From the NCBI GenBank assembly GCA_050945235.1, contig JBMNSO010000078.1, positions 1 to 8,676 on the forward strand: a stretch of 8,676 nucleotides of DNA. The letters run 5' to 3'. A program made the translations under genes and the position numbers. Position 1 is the first letter of the stretch, and every line of letters starts with the position of its first letter. Under the pieces are notes generated by a model that saw only the letters and a list, made by a program, of their open reading frames with translations, was not told the origin of the DNA and did not search any database. The DNA comes from DUOD01 sp050945235. GTDB taxonomy: Bacteria; Bacillota; Clostridia; DUOD01. This document shows positions 1-5,944 of this stretch, piece after piece.

Positions 1-76
1 ACTCGGCAGCCTGCCCTATTATTATAGGCCCCGACCCTATGACCAATACCTTTTTGATGTCTTTATTTCTTGGCAT
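1..76 (-). CDS. carB: Carbamoyl phosphate synthase large subunit, N-terminus only (partial)
   Basis: Only the first 25 codons are inside the window; the gene runs off the left edge. The ATG at 76-74 opens a protein beginning MPRNKDIKKVLVIGSG and continuing PIIIGQAAE. This is the conserved start of the CarB/PyrAB family: the first beta strand and glycine-rich turn of the N-terminal ATP-grasp half. CarB makes carbamoyl phosphate from bicarbonate, ATP and ammonia channelled from the glutaminase subunit CarA, feeding pyrimidine and arginine synthesis. A purine-rich GAAGGGAG lies about 10 bases before the ATG as ribosome-binding site. The gene has the same orientation as the pyr operon and probably belongs to it functionally, but about 700 bases and a likely terminator separate it from pyrF, and carA is not in between. 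The identification rests on a short but highly diagnostic segment. Confidence 0.9.
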   Translation of the reverse strand, partial: MPRNKDIKKVLVIGSGPIIIGQAAE

Positions 77-290
77 GTATGTGTGGCTCCCTTCAGTTGT
101 GTTATTTTGTCCGCTGTTGCCGGATAAAATGTTTCTTCCGTCGCCTTTCAATCGCACTCTTTTGCTGATGTCCCATCTCTGCAGGCCAATCGTCGCTGCA
201 CTCGTGCCCAGCCTTCCTATTATGCTGCACAGAAGCCGATGTGTGAAAGGCTCCTCCAGAAAAATTTTATCTCCACTAATAAGCTAATAA
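77..290 (-). other. Unassigned segment upstream of carB: foldable and open in two frames
   Basis: I recognise no gene here. On the minus strand the frame of carB stays open upstream of its ATG for about 70 codons, back to a TAG near 290, with purine-rich first codon positions but no ATG, GTG or TTG in the first half. A second minus-strand frame is open for about 50 codons and ends with TAA shortly before carB. The same DNA also folds well: 176-184 can pair with 225-233 in eight of nine positions, enclosing a hairpin at 195-212, and a further hairpin lies at 103-131. It contains no PyrR loop and no riboswitch class or T-box I recognise, and nothing resembling the C-terminus of CarA. It may be a structured carB leader, a relic of a lost gene, or part of a mobile-element remnant. 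Confidence 0.4.
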
Positions 291-340
291 TAAGCCAATA
301 TCCAAGCCAACAATAAACCATTATCAGCTTATACTATACC

Positions 341-533
341 AACAATGCTTCAGCAATTATGTCTATTCTTATTCCCGCACATGTACATCGGTAAAACAAT
401 GCTATGAATTCGCTTCCGAAAAATAGTCCTTTCTCACTCCACTCTACGTACATGGGGAAAATTATGCATCGAAACTCTTTTCCAAATTATACGCTTACTC
501 CTTCCCGTATATGTGCATGGGGAAAACAATGCT
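341..533 (+). repeat. Imperfect 65-bp tandem repeat ladder
   Basis: A core reading GTRCATSGGKAAAAYWATGC occurs at 383-402, 448-467 and 513-532, with a spacing of exactly 65 bases both times. The similarity extends beyond the core: the first two complete 65-base units agree at well over half of their positions, including a shared TTCC-A/T-rich-CTCC stretch before the next core. A shorter fourth unit precedes them: AACAATGCTTC at 341-351 followed by a TTCCCGCACAT end similar to TTCCCGTATAT at 502-512. The units are too diverged for a young duplication and too similar for chance. No reading frame runs through them convincingly. The region 291-340 beside it is AT-rich, with short repeats of TTGGCTT and TTATTAGC on the minus strand. 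Confidence 0.75.
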
Positions 534-660
534 CTGGAGGGAAATTTTCACTGCCCTTGAGGAATACATCCTAGGAAAGTGAATTTGTGAACCTGCCCTG
601 AAGACCTTTCCATCAAATTCAGCTTTCCGATGTTATTGAAAATTACACCGGAAGACATTG
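534..660. other. Spacer between the two repeat arrays; no gene seen
   Basis: These bases separate two oppositely oriented repeat arrays. I see no supported gene. An imperfect inverted repeat is visible (AAATTTTCACT near 542-552 against AGTGAATTT near 578-586), with a TCCTAGGA palindrome at about 569-576. The minus-strand reading frame 548-742 crosses this stretch but has no ribosome-binding site. Confidence 0.4.
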
Positions 661-745
661 TTTTCCGACCACTACACCTACATGGTTTTCCAACCATTAC
701 ATGTGCATTTTTTCCAACCACTGCAATGGCATTATTCTCCAACCA
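661..745 (-). repeat. 24/25-bp tandem repeat array with TGGTTGG core
   Basis: On the plus strand the heptamer CCAACCA (CCGACCA in the first copy) occurs at 665, 690, 714 and 739, spaced 25, 24 and 25 bases apart. Read on the minus strand, each unit starts TGGTTGG or TGGTCGG, continues with an A-rich run and an ATG, and then varies. The copy at 654-670 reads GGAAAACAATG, identical over 11 bases to the core of the 65-bp array at 521-531, but in opposite orientation. The array sits just past the pyrF terminator. The unit is not a multiple of three in every copy, and the frame through it lacks a ribosome-binding site, so I treat it as DNA structure rather than protein. Confidence 0.75.
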
Positions 746-746
746 T

Positions 747-774
747 AAAAAAAGCCCATCTTTTGTGCCGGCTT
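747..774 (-). terminator. Probable intrinsic terminator after pyrF
   Basis: Read on the minus strand just after the pyrF stop, AAGCC pairs with GGCTT; an inner CA/TG pair can extend the stem past a two-base bulge. A run of seven T follows. The stem is modest but the T tract is good, and the position 10 bases after the stop codon fits the end of the pyrR-pyrF transcript. Read-through towards carB is possible. Confidence 0.6.
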
Positions 775-783
775 GCTAAGGCC

Positions 784-1716
784 CTATAAGCACCGGATTA
801 TATCGTCCCGCATTCTCAGGGCCTCTGCCCTGGCCGCCTGGGCAAATTCCCCGGGTGTGAATTGTTCCTTCCACCTGTCGGACCGATAGGCGCATAATAT
901 GCTTCTGGACGCATTGACTACCGCGCCCCTGCCCAGTTTATCAAAACACAGGGCGATGTCCTCGGCCTTGCCGCCCTGGGCACCGTACCCCGGTACCAGG
1001 AAAAAGGTATGGGGCATGGCCGCCCTTAATATACGTGCCTGTTCGGGATAAGTAGCACCTACCACTGCTCCTACACAGCTATAGTTACTTTGGCCCATCA
1101 GTTCCCTACCCCATTCATGTATAAGCCGCGCAACTCTTTGAAACACCCTTTCACCGCCCACCTCAAGATCCTGGATCTGGCATGAGCTGGCATTGGAGGT
1201 CTTGGCCAGTACAAAAATACCCTTATTAAACTTCCGGCAGCTGTCGATAAAGGGTTCTACACCGTCATATCCCAAATAGGGATTTACTGTTAAAAAATCC
1301 ACCGGAAAGGCCCGGCCCAGCACCCGGCCCCGGAACTGCGTTTCACCCAGGAAGGCCCTTGCATATTCCTGGGCGGTGGATCCGATATCGTTTCGCTTAG
1401 CGTCGCCTATCACCATCAGACCCTTGTCCTTACAATAATCCACCGTGCGGTTAAAGGCCCACAGTCCGGGCAGACCCAACATTTCGTAACACGCTATCTG
1501 TATCTTCACTGCCGGTACAATGTCGAAAATCCTGTCTATTATTCCTTTGTTAAATTCCAAAACCGCATTGGCGGCATCTTCCATGTTACCGGCATCGGAT
1601 GTAAGCCCCCACTTTTCCAGTATATAGTCGGGTATATAGTCCAGCCTGGTATCCAGGCCGATTACCGTGGGATTTTGCAGCTTATCTATTCTTTCCATTA
1701 ACCTGTCAATAATCAT
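784..1716 (-). CDS. pyrF: Orotidine 5'-phosphate decarboxylase, type 2
   Basis: The 310-residue cytoplasmic enzyme decarboxylates OMP to UMP, the last step of de novo pyrimidine synthesis. The active-site signature GDAKRNDIGST lies at 104-114 and supplies the Asp-Lys-x-x-Asp set (D105, K107, D110). VIGLDTRLD at 18-26 forms the first barrel strand, KIQIACYE at 71-78 another, and VPGYGAQGG at 241-249 with NASRSI at 268-273 form the phosphate-binding end. A length near 300 and these motifs point to the type 2 subfamily rather than the shorter (about 240) Bacillus type. The ATG overlaps the pyrC stop in an ATGA, with GGAGG six bases upstream, so the genes are translationally coupled. In Bacillus pyrF comes after carAB, pyrK and pyrD; here it directly follows pyrC. 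Confidence 0.97.
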   Translation of the reverse strand: MIIDRLMERIDKLQNPTVIGLDTRLDYIPDYILEKWGLTSDAGNMEDAANAVLEFNKGIIDRIFDIVPAVKIQIACYEMLGLPGLWAFNRTVDYCKDKGLMVIGDAKRNDIGSTAQEYARAFLGETQFRGRVLGRAFPVDFLTVNPYLGYDGVEPFIDSCRKFNKGIFVLAKTSNASSCQIQDLEVGGERVFQRVARLIHEWGRELMGQSNYSCVGAVVGATYPEQARILRAAMPHTFFLVPGYGAQGGKAEDIALCFDKLGRGAVVNASRSILCAYRSDRWKEQFTPGEFAQAARAEALRMRDDIIRCL

Positions 1717-3008
1717 ATACTGCCTCCTAAAACGCCTTGGGATACCACCAACCGTCCCGATACCATGGTATACTCTACCTTACCCCTTACCTTTTTGCCG
1801 TGAAATGGTGTGTTTTTGCCAAGGGATACGAACGTATCGGCGTCTATCTCATAATCTTCTTTAAGGTCTATTACAGTAATATCGGCAGGGGCATCCTTTT
1901 TTATTACCCCTCCTTGGAGTTTAAATATCCTGGCCGGGCTATAGGACATTTTGTCCACCAAACCGTGTATGTCCATTACCCCGGATTCAACCAACTCGGT
2001 TACACCCAGGGCCAGTGCGGTTTCCAGCCCGGAGATGCCAAAGGCCGCTAGGTCAAATTCCACCAGCTTTTCGTCCATATGGTGGGGGGCATGGTCGGTG
2101 GCAATTATATCAATTATGCCATCCTTCAAGGCTTTTTTTATTGCCTGCACATCCTCCTCTGTCCTAAGGGGCGGATTAACCTTGGCAAAGGTGTTGAAAT
2201 CCTCCACTTCTCTTTCCGTTAGGCTGAAATAGTGGGGCGCCGTTTCGCACGTGACTTTTATGCCCTTGTCCTTGGCCGCCCTTATCAGTTCCACCGACCC
2301 GGCGGTGCTCACATGGGCTATATGTACATGGGCACCGGTCTCACCGGCCAGCATAAGGTCTCTGGCCACCACAGCCTCCTCCGCCACCCGGCTTATACCC
2401 CTCAGCCCGGTAACGGTGGATACATACCCCATGTTAACCACCCCGTCCCTGGCCATGGAAGCGTCCTCGCAGTGACAGATAACCGGCAAGCCGAAGTTAG
2501 AGGCATATTCCATTGCCCTGAACATCAAATGGCCGTCCATAACCGTTTTACCGTCATCGGAAACGCCTATTATGCCGGCTTCCTTCATTTCGCCCATCAG
2601 GGACAGTTCTTTGCCCTCAAGGTTCTTGGTGATACTGCCTATGGGCATTACCTTTACCACTCCCTCGGACTGGGCCTTCTTTTTTATATACTCAATCACC
2701 GCTTTGTTATCCGCTACCGGCCGGGTATTGGCCATACAGGCAACCGTAGTGAAGCCGCCCATAGCAGCGCTTCTGGTGCCCGTGGCAATATTCTCCTTAT
2801 ACTCATACCCCGGTTCCCTGAGATGGCAGTGTACATCTATGAGTCCCGGGATGAGGGTCTTGCCTTCTATGTTTATTACTTTACAATCACCGACATCTAT
2901 TTCCTTGGCCACATCGGCTATTTTATCATCTACTACCAATACATCCATCTTTCCTGAAAGATCCTTACGGGCATTGGCAACATACCCGCCTTTAAACAAT
3001 ATTCTCAT
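1713..3008 (-). CDS. pyrC: Dihydroorotase, class I
   Basis: This zinc amidohydrolase (431 residues) cyclises carbamoyl aspartate to dihydroorotate. The metal ligands are all visible: HCHLREPG with H60 and H62, the VSDDG segment with D151/D152, H179 in VICHCED, H232 in HIAHVST and D305 in IATDHAPHH. R64 and N94 fit substrate binding. The length is typical for the Gram-positive (B. subtilis/Aquifex) type. The start is the ATG at 3008 (MRILFKGG), because AAGGAG lies about eight bases upstream. A GTG three codons earlier (3017) is in frame, but it sits inside that ribosome-binding site and is rejected. The start lies within the end of pyrB (17-base overlap) and the stop overlaps the pyrF start, typical of a coupled operon. 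Confidence 0.97.
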   Translation of the reverse strand: MRILFKGGYVANARKDLSGKMDVLVVDDKIADVAKEIDVGDCKVINIEGKTLIPGLIDVHCHLREPGYEYKENIATGTRSAAMGGFTTVACMANTRPVADNKAVIEYIKKKAQSEGVVKVMPIGSITKNLEGKELSLMGEMKEAGIIGVSDDGKTVMDGHLMFRAMEYASNFGLPVICHCEDASMARDGVVNMGYVSTVTGLRGISRVAEEAVVARDLMLAGETGAHVHIAHVSTAGSVELIRAAKDKGIKVTCETAPHYFSLTEREVEDFNTFAKVNPPLRTEEDVQAIKKALKDGIIDIIATDHAPHHMDEKLVEFDLAAFGISGLETALALGVTELVESGVMDIHGLVDKMSYSPARIFKLQGGVIKKDAPADITVIDLKEDYEIDADTFVSLGKNTPFHGKKVRGKVEYTMVSGRLVVSQGVLGGSI

Positions 3009-3933
3009 CTGGTACACTCCTTCTGGTCAGCATAAATAACAAGGCCATCCTGACGGCTACTCCATTGGTAACCTGCTCGTTAATGGCAGACCGGTCTTCA
3101 TCCACTATGGACGAGGTCATTTCCACACCACGGTTTACCGGTCCGGGATGCAATATTAATACATCCTTTTTTGCCAGTTTGATATTCTTATCATTAATGC
3201 CAAAGTACCTTGCATATTCGTCAATGGACGGCAACAGGCCGCTTTTTTGGCGTTCCCTCTGTATCCTAAGGCCCATCACCACATCCGCACCCCTTATTGC
3301 CTCTTCCACGTTGTTGTATATATTTACCCCGGTTTTATCAAGGTTGGGCGGCATCAGGGTATTGGGACCGCAGATATTGACCTCACAACCCAGTTTCAGC
3401 ATGCCCCATATATTGCTCCTGGCAACCCTGCTATGGTAAATATCGCCTATTATAGCCACTTTAAGCCCGGCAAAACCGCCCTTCTTTTCTTTAATGGTAA
3501 ACAAGTCCAATAAAGCCTGGGTAGGGTGCTCGTTCATGCCGTCACCGGCATTTATAACGGAGGCCTTTATGTGCCTTGCCAATAGGTGGGGTGCCCCGGA
3601 TATGGGATGCCGTATAATGACGATATCGGTACCCATAGCATCTATTGTCCTTCCGGTATCTAATAGGGATTCTCCCTTGGCCACGCTACTAGCAGAGGCA
3701 GAAATATTGGCCGCACTGGCACCCATATATTTTCCGGCCAATTCAAAGGAAAGCCTGGTCCTGGTACTATTTTCATAAAACAGGGTTACAACCGACTTGC
3801 CCTGAAGATGGGGCGTCTTTTTATTGCCCTGCTTCAAAATGTATTTCATGAGATCCGCAGTACTTAATATGGCTTCTATCTCTGTCTTATCAATATCCTT
3901 TAATCCTAATATATCCTTTCTTTTCAAGATCAT
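2992..3933 (-). CDS. pyrB: Aspartate carbamoyltransferase, catalytic chain
   Basis: The enzyme condenses carbamoyl phosphate with aspartate, the committed step of the pathway. Its 313 residues match the family length. The carbamoyl phosphate loop FYENSTRTRLSFE is at 52-64, the mobile loop with K86 (SVAKGES) at 83-89, HPTQALLD at 136-143, GDIYHSRVARS at 163-173 and the aspartate-domain signature HPGPVNRG at 262-269. No pyrI regulatory chain is seen, as expected for Firmicutes, where control is at transcription through PyrR. The ATG is preceded by AGGTGATGG. Unlike the other pyr genes here it is separated from its upstream neighbour by 70 bases holding a terminator-like hairpin, so its expression may be set partly independently of uraA. 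Confidence 0.98.
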   Translation of the reverse strand: MILKRKDILGLKDIDKTEIEAILSTADLMKYILKQGNKKTPHLQGKSVVTLFYENSTRTRLSFELAGKYMGASAANISASASSVAKGESLLDTGRTIDAMGTDIVIIRHPISGAPHLLARHIKASVINAGDGMNEHPTQALLDLFTIKEKKGGFAGLKVAIIGDIYHSRVARSNIWGMLKLGCEVNICGPNTLMPPNLDKTGVNIYNNVEEAIRGADVVMGLRIQRERQKSGLLPSIDEYARYFGINDKNIKLAKKDVLILHPGPVNRGVEMTSSIVDEDRSAINEQVTNGVAVRMALLFMLTRRSVPDENIV

Positions 3934-3960
3934 GATCCATCACCTGCCCAAATTTTTTCT

Positions 3961-3997
3961 AAAAAAGAGTAGTAAGGATTTAACCTACTACTCTTTT
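3961..3997 (-). terminator. Terminator-like hairpin between uraA and pyrB
   Basis: On the minus strand AAAAGAGTAGTAGG pairs with its complement CC-T-TACTACTCTTTT across a six-base loop. This gives 14 pairs with one bulged base, then TTTTTTAG. It begins just after the uraA stop and ends about 28 bases before the pyrB ATG. It has the form of an efficient intrinsic terminator inside the operon. No PyrR-binding loop lies before it, so I call it a terminator or attenuator of unknown control. Confidence 0.8.
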
Positions 3998-4003
3998 GGT
4001 ATA

Positions 4004-5212
4004 TTAAATATTTTCTGGCAATATCTTGTTAAGTATTATACCTATCACTGCAGCCAGGCTCAAACCCGACAGCTGTGCTTCACCCCACAGGGGTAATATA
4101 ACTCCGCTTAAGCCCATCACCAGAATCAGGGATACTATAATGAGGTTTCTGCTATTGGTAAAATCCAGTCGTGCGTCCGATATGGTCCTAAGGCCTATAC
4201 TGGCTATCATACCAAAGAGCAGTATACTAACACCGCCCATTACCGCCGCCGGTATGGTCTGAAGCACTGCCCCGAATTTGCCCACCAAGGCAAGTATTAT
4301 GGCGAATACTGCTGCCAGTTGTAATATGCCGGGATTGTATACCTTGGTAACCGCCAATACACCTGTATTTTCACTGTAGGTGGTATTAGCCGGCCCGCCC
4401 AATGCACCAGCGAAGATGGTAGCTAAGCCATCACCAATAAGGGTCCTGTGCAGACCGGGATCCTTTATGAGGTCCTTGCCGATAACTGCACCGTTGGTGG
4501 TTATATCACCGATATGCTCCATAAAGGTGACTATGGCTATGGGTGCAATCAGGGATATGGCTCCCCAATGGAATTTGGGCAGAATAAAGGGAGGCAGACC
4601 AAACCATTGAGCCTGCTGTATCGGTGTCACATCCACCATGCCCAAGGCCAGGGAAAGGATATAACCCGCACCTATTCCGAACAAAATCGGAACCAGCTTA
4701 AAAAATCCCTTGGCAAATACCGATACAATAATCATTACAGCCAGTACCACCAAAGCAATTATCCAACGCTGGCCCACCGTTCCGGGAAGGTCGGGGGACA
4801 GTATATTACTCTGAATGATGGTCGGGCTGAGGGTTAAACCTATAACCATTATCATTGGTCCAGTAACAATGGGTGGGAAAAAACTCCTTATCCTTTCTAC
4901 TCCGAACAACATTACCAGCAGGGCCAGAATCAGGTACAGCCCACCTGCCACTATAATAGCTCCGGTGGCATATTCCAAGCCGCCGAATTTCTGGTTTACA
5001 ACATTTATAACTGCTATGAATGCGAAACTGGAACCTAAGAAAACCGGCACCTTCCTCTTTGTTATAAAGTGGAAAATCAAAGTGCCCACACCGGCTGTGA
5101 ATAGCGCCACCGCCGGGTGCAGACCGGTAAGCAATGGTACCAGCACCGTTGCACCGAACATGGCCAGCACATGTTGAATGGCCAATACTACAAACCTAGC
5201 CCTTTGTGACAT
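4004..5212 (-). CDS. uraA: Uracil permease (NCS2 family uracil:proton symporter)
   Basis: This integral membrane transporter takes up uracil for salvage. The 402 residues are strongly hydrophobic with many predicted membrane segments, in the NCS2 14-segment plan. VTFMEHIGD at 228-236 holds the substrate glutamate E232 and an acidic D236 where E. coli UraA has histidine. NTTYSENTGV at 276-285 holds the second conserved glutamate, E281. KDLIKDPGLHR at 246-256 and GGVSILLFG at 326-334 are family landmarks. The start chosen is the ATG at 5212 (MSQRARFVV), because AAAGGAGG lies eight bases upstream. An in-frame TTG at 5254 would place that ribosome-binding site inside the gene and is rejected. It begins 25 bases after pyrR, as pyrP does in Bacillus, and so lies under the same PyrR attenuator. 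Confidence 0.95.
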   Translation of the reverse strand: MSQRARFVVLAIQHVLAMFGATVLVPLLTGLHPAVALFTAGVGTLIFHFITKRKVPVFLGSSFAFIAVINVVNQKFGGLEYATGAIIVAGGLYLILALLVMLFGVERIRSFFPPIVTGPMIMVIGLTLSPTIIQSNILSPDLPGTVGQRWIIALVVLAVMIIVSVFAKGFFKLVPILFGIGAGYILSLALGMVDVTPIQQAQWFGLPPFILPKFHWGAISLIAPIAIVTFMEHIGDITTNGAVIGKDLIKDPGLHRTLIGDGLATIFAGALGGPANTTYSENTGVLAVTKVYNPGILQLAAVFAIILALVGKFGAVLQTIPAAVMGGVSILLFGMIASIGLRTISDARLDFTNSRNLIIVSLILVMGLSGVILPLWGEAQLSGLSLAAVIGIILNKILPENI

Positions 5213-5237
5213 AAAATCTTCCTCCTTTGATGTTTTT

Positions 5238-5777
5238 TTATATACTCTTTTCAATTACCACTCTATTGCACCCATCTATTTCCTCTACGTTCACATGGAC
5301 TATCTCGCTTTTGGAAGTAGGTACGTTTTTGCCTACAAAATCAGCTCTTATGGGTAGTTCCCGGTGACCCCTGTCTATAAGCACCGCAAACTGAAGGAAC
5401 CGGGGCCGTCCCAAGTCCATTATAGCGTCCATAGCCGCCCTTGCCGTTCTGCCGGTATATACAACATCATCCACCATCACTATTTTCCGGCCGGTCACAC
5501 TAAAGGGTATATCTGTGCCGTTTATAATAGGATGCTCGGCCAAGGTACTAAGGTCGTCCCGGTACAGGGTAATATCCAGGATGCCAACAGGCACCTTACT
5601 ACCTTCTACCTGGAGGATCTTTCTTGCCAACCTCTTAGCAAGGGGCACGCCCCTTCTTTGTATGCCGATTAGGACTAGGTTTTCTGTTCCCTTGTTCTTT
5701 TCCAGGATTTCATGGGCTATCCTGGTTATGGCTCTTTCCATGGCCTTTTCATCCATTATTTCCGCCTTGGTATGCAA
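5238..5777 (-). CDS. pyrR: PyrR, pyr operon attenuation regulator / uracil phosphoribosyltransferase
   Basis: PyrR binds UMP or UTP and then grips the leader RNA loop of pyr transcripts to promote termination; many members also have uracil phosphoribosyltransferase activity. The 179 residues match the family (B. subtilis 181). The PRPP-binding loop MVDDVVYTGRTA is at 101-112, the flexible loop TLYRDDL at 70-76, and the conserved DRGHRELPIRADFVGKN stretch at 135-151. The start is a TTG at 5777: it gives MHTKAEIMDEKAM, which lines up with the Bacillus N-terminus, and AAGGGGTGA lies six bases before it. The ATG seven codons inside is less likely. It is the first gene behind its own promoter and attenuator, so PyrR limits its own synthesis; the weak TTG start may add to that. 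Confidence 0.97.
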   Translation of the reverse strand: MHTKAEIMDEKAMERAITRIAHEILEKNKGTENLVLIGIQRRGVPLAKRLARKILQVEGSKVPVGILDITLYRDDLSTLAEHPIINGTDIPFSVTGRKIVMVDDVVYTGRTARAAMDAIMDLGRPRFLQFAVLIDRGHRELPIRADFVGKNVPTSKSEIVHVNVEEIDGCNRVVIEKSI

Positions 5778-5799
5778 ATTTCCTCACCCCTTTTTTTGG

Positions 5800-5832
5800 C
5801 ATTATAAAAGCGCCTTACCTATGGTAAGACGC
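5800..5832 (-). terminator. PyrR-controlled attenuator terminator of the pyr leader
   Basis: On the minus strand GCGTCTTACC pairs with GGTAAGGCGC (ten pairs, one G-U) across the loop ATA and is followed by TTTTATAAT. It lies about 25 bases before the pyrR start. Its 5' half is the same sequence that completes the antiterminator, so only one of the two can form. Confidence 0.93.
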
Positions 5833-5833
5833 A

Positions 5834-5871
5834 ATATTCCTCCGTATGGACAGAATCCCTCTGTATGGACA
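5834..5871 (-). repeat. 19-bp tandem duplication in the pyr leader
   Basis: On the minus strand TGTCCATACAGAGG is followed 19 bases later by TGTCCATACGGAGG. The two 19-base units agree at about 15 positions. They lie between the two halves of the antiterminator, in its loop. A short stem ACAGA/TCTGT spans the junction. No function is known to me; the second copy leaves a GGAGG just before a short reading frame. Confidence 0.7.
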
Positions 5872-5892
5872 AAAAACTCGTCATGAATATTT

Positions 5893-5926
5893 ACACCTTA
5901 CCAGCCTCTCCGGACTAATTTAAAGG
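5893..5926 (-). promoter_or_regulatory. PyrR-binding loop (anti-antiterminator) and antiterminator 5' half
   Basis: On the minus strand AGTCCGGAGAGGCT at 5916-5903 fits the PyrR-binding consensus AGUCCNGNGAGGCU exactly. It is enclosed by CCTT at 5926-5923 and AAGG at 5899-5896. TGGTAAGGTGT at 5903-5893 can instead pair over eleven positions (three wobble) with GCGTCTTACCA at 5832-5822, the terminator's 5' half. In the family mechanism PyrR with UMP/UTP stabilises the first fold, which frees the terminator; without nucleotide the antiterminator forms and the operon is read. Confidence 0.95.
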
Positions 5927-5944
5927 TTGTTTTTAACTAGGACA

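Noticed and set aside
39..287. Plus-strand frame of 82 codons at the left edge
   Set aside because: It overlaps the carB start on the other strand, has no ribosome site and resembles no family I know; it is a shadow of carB and its upstream segment.
284..350. Promoter for carB in the AT-rich part
   Set aside because: TTGTTG with TATTAG or TAATGG at 16-18 bases matches consensus poorly; in AT-rich repeats such matches are expected by chance.
548..742. Minus-strand frame of 64 codons after pyrF
   Set aside because: It begins with TTG without a ribosome site, lies behind a terminator, and its first half is a translation of the 24/25-bp repeats.
661..745. CRISPR array
   Set aside because: The conserved part is only about seven to ten bases, the repeat is not identical, there are no unique 30-base spacers and no cas gene.
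2232..2957. Long plus-strand frame (241 codons) opposite pyrC
   Set aside because: It is a shadow of a fully motif-supported dihydroorotase gene; no ribosome site and no recognisable domain.
3934..4003. Second PyrR attenuator before pyrB
   Set aside because: A terminator is present, but no AGUCCNGNGAGGCU loop or competing antiterminator can be found in the short gap.
5213..5254. Upstream TTG start of uraA, giving 14 extra residues
   Set aside because: The AAAGGAGG ribosome site would lie inside the gene, and the permease family begins near the ATG at 5212.
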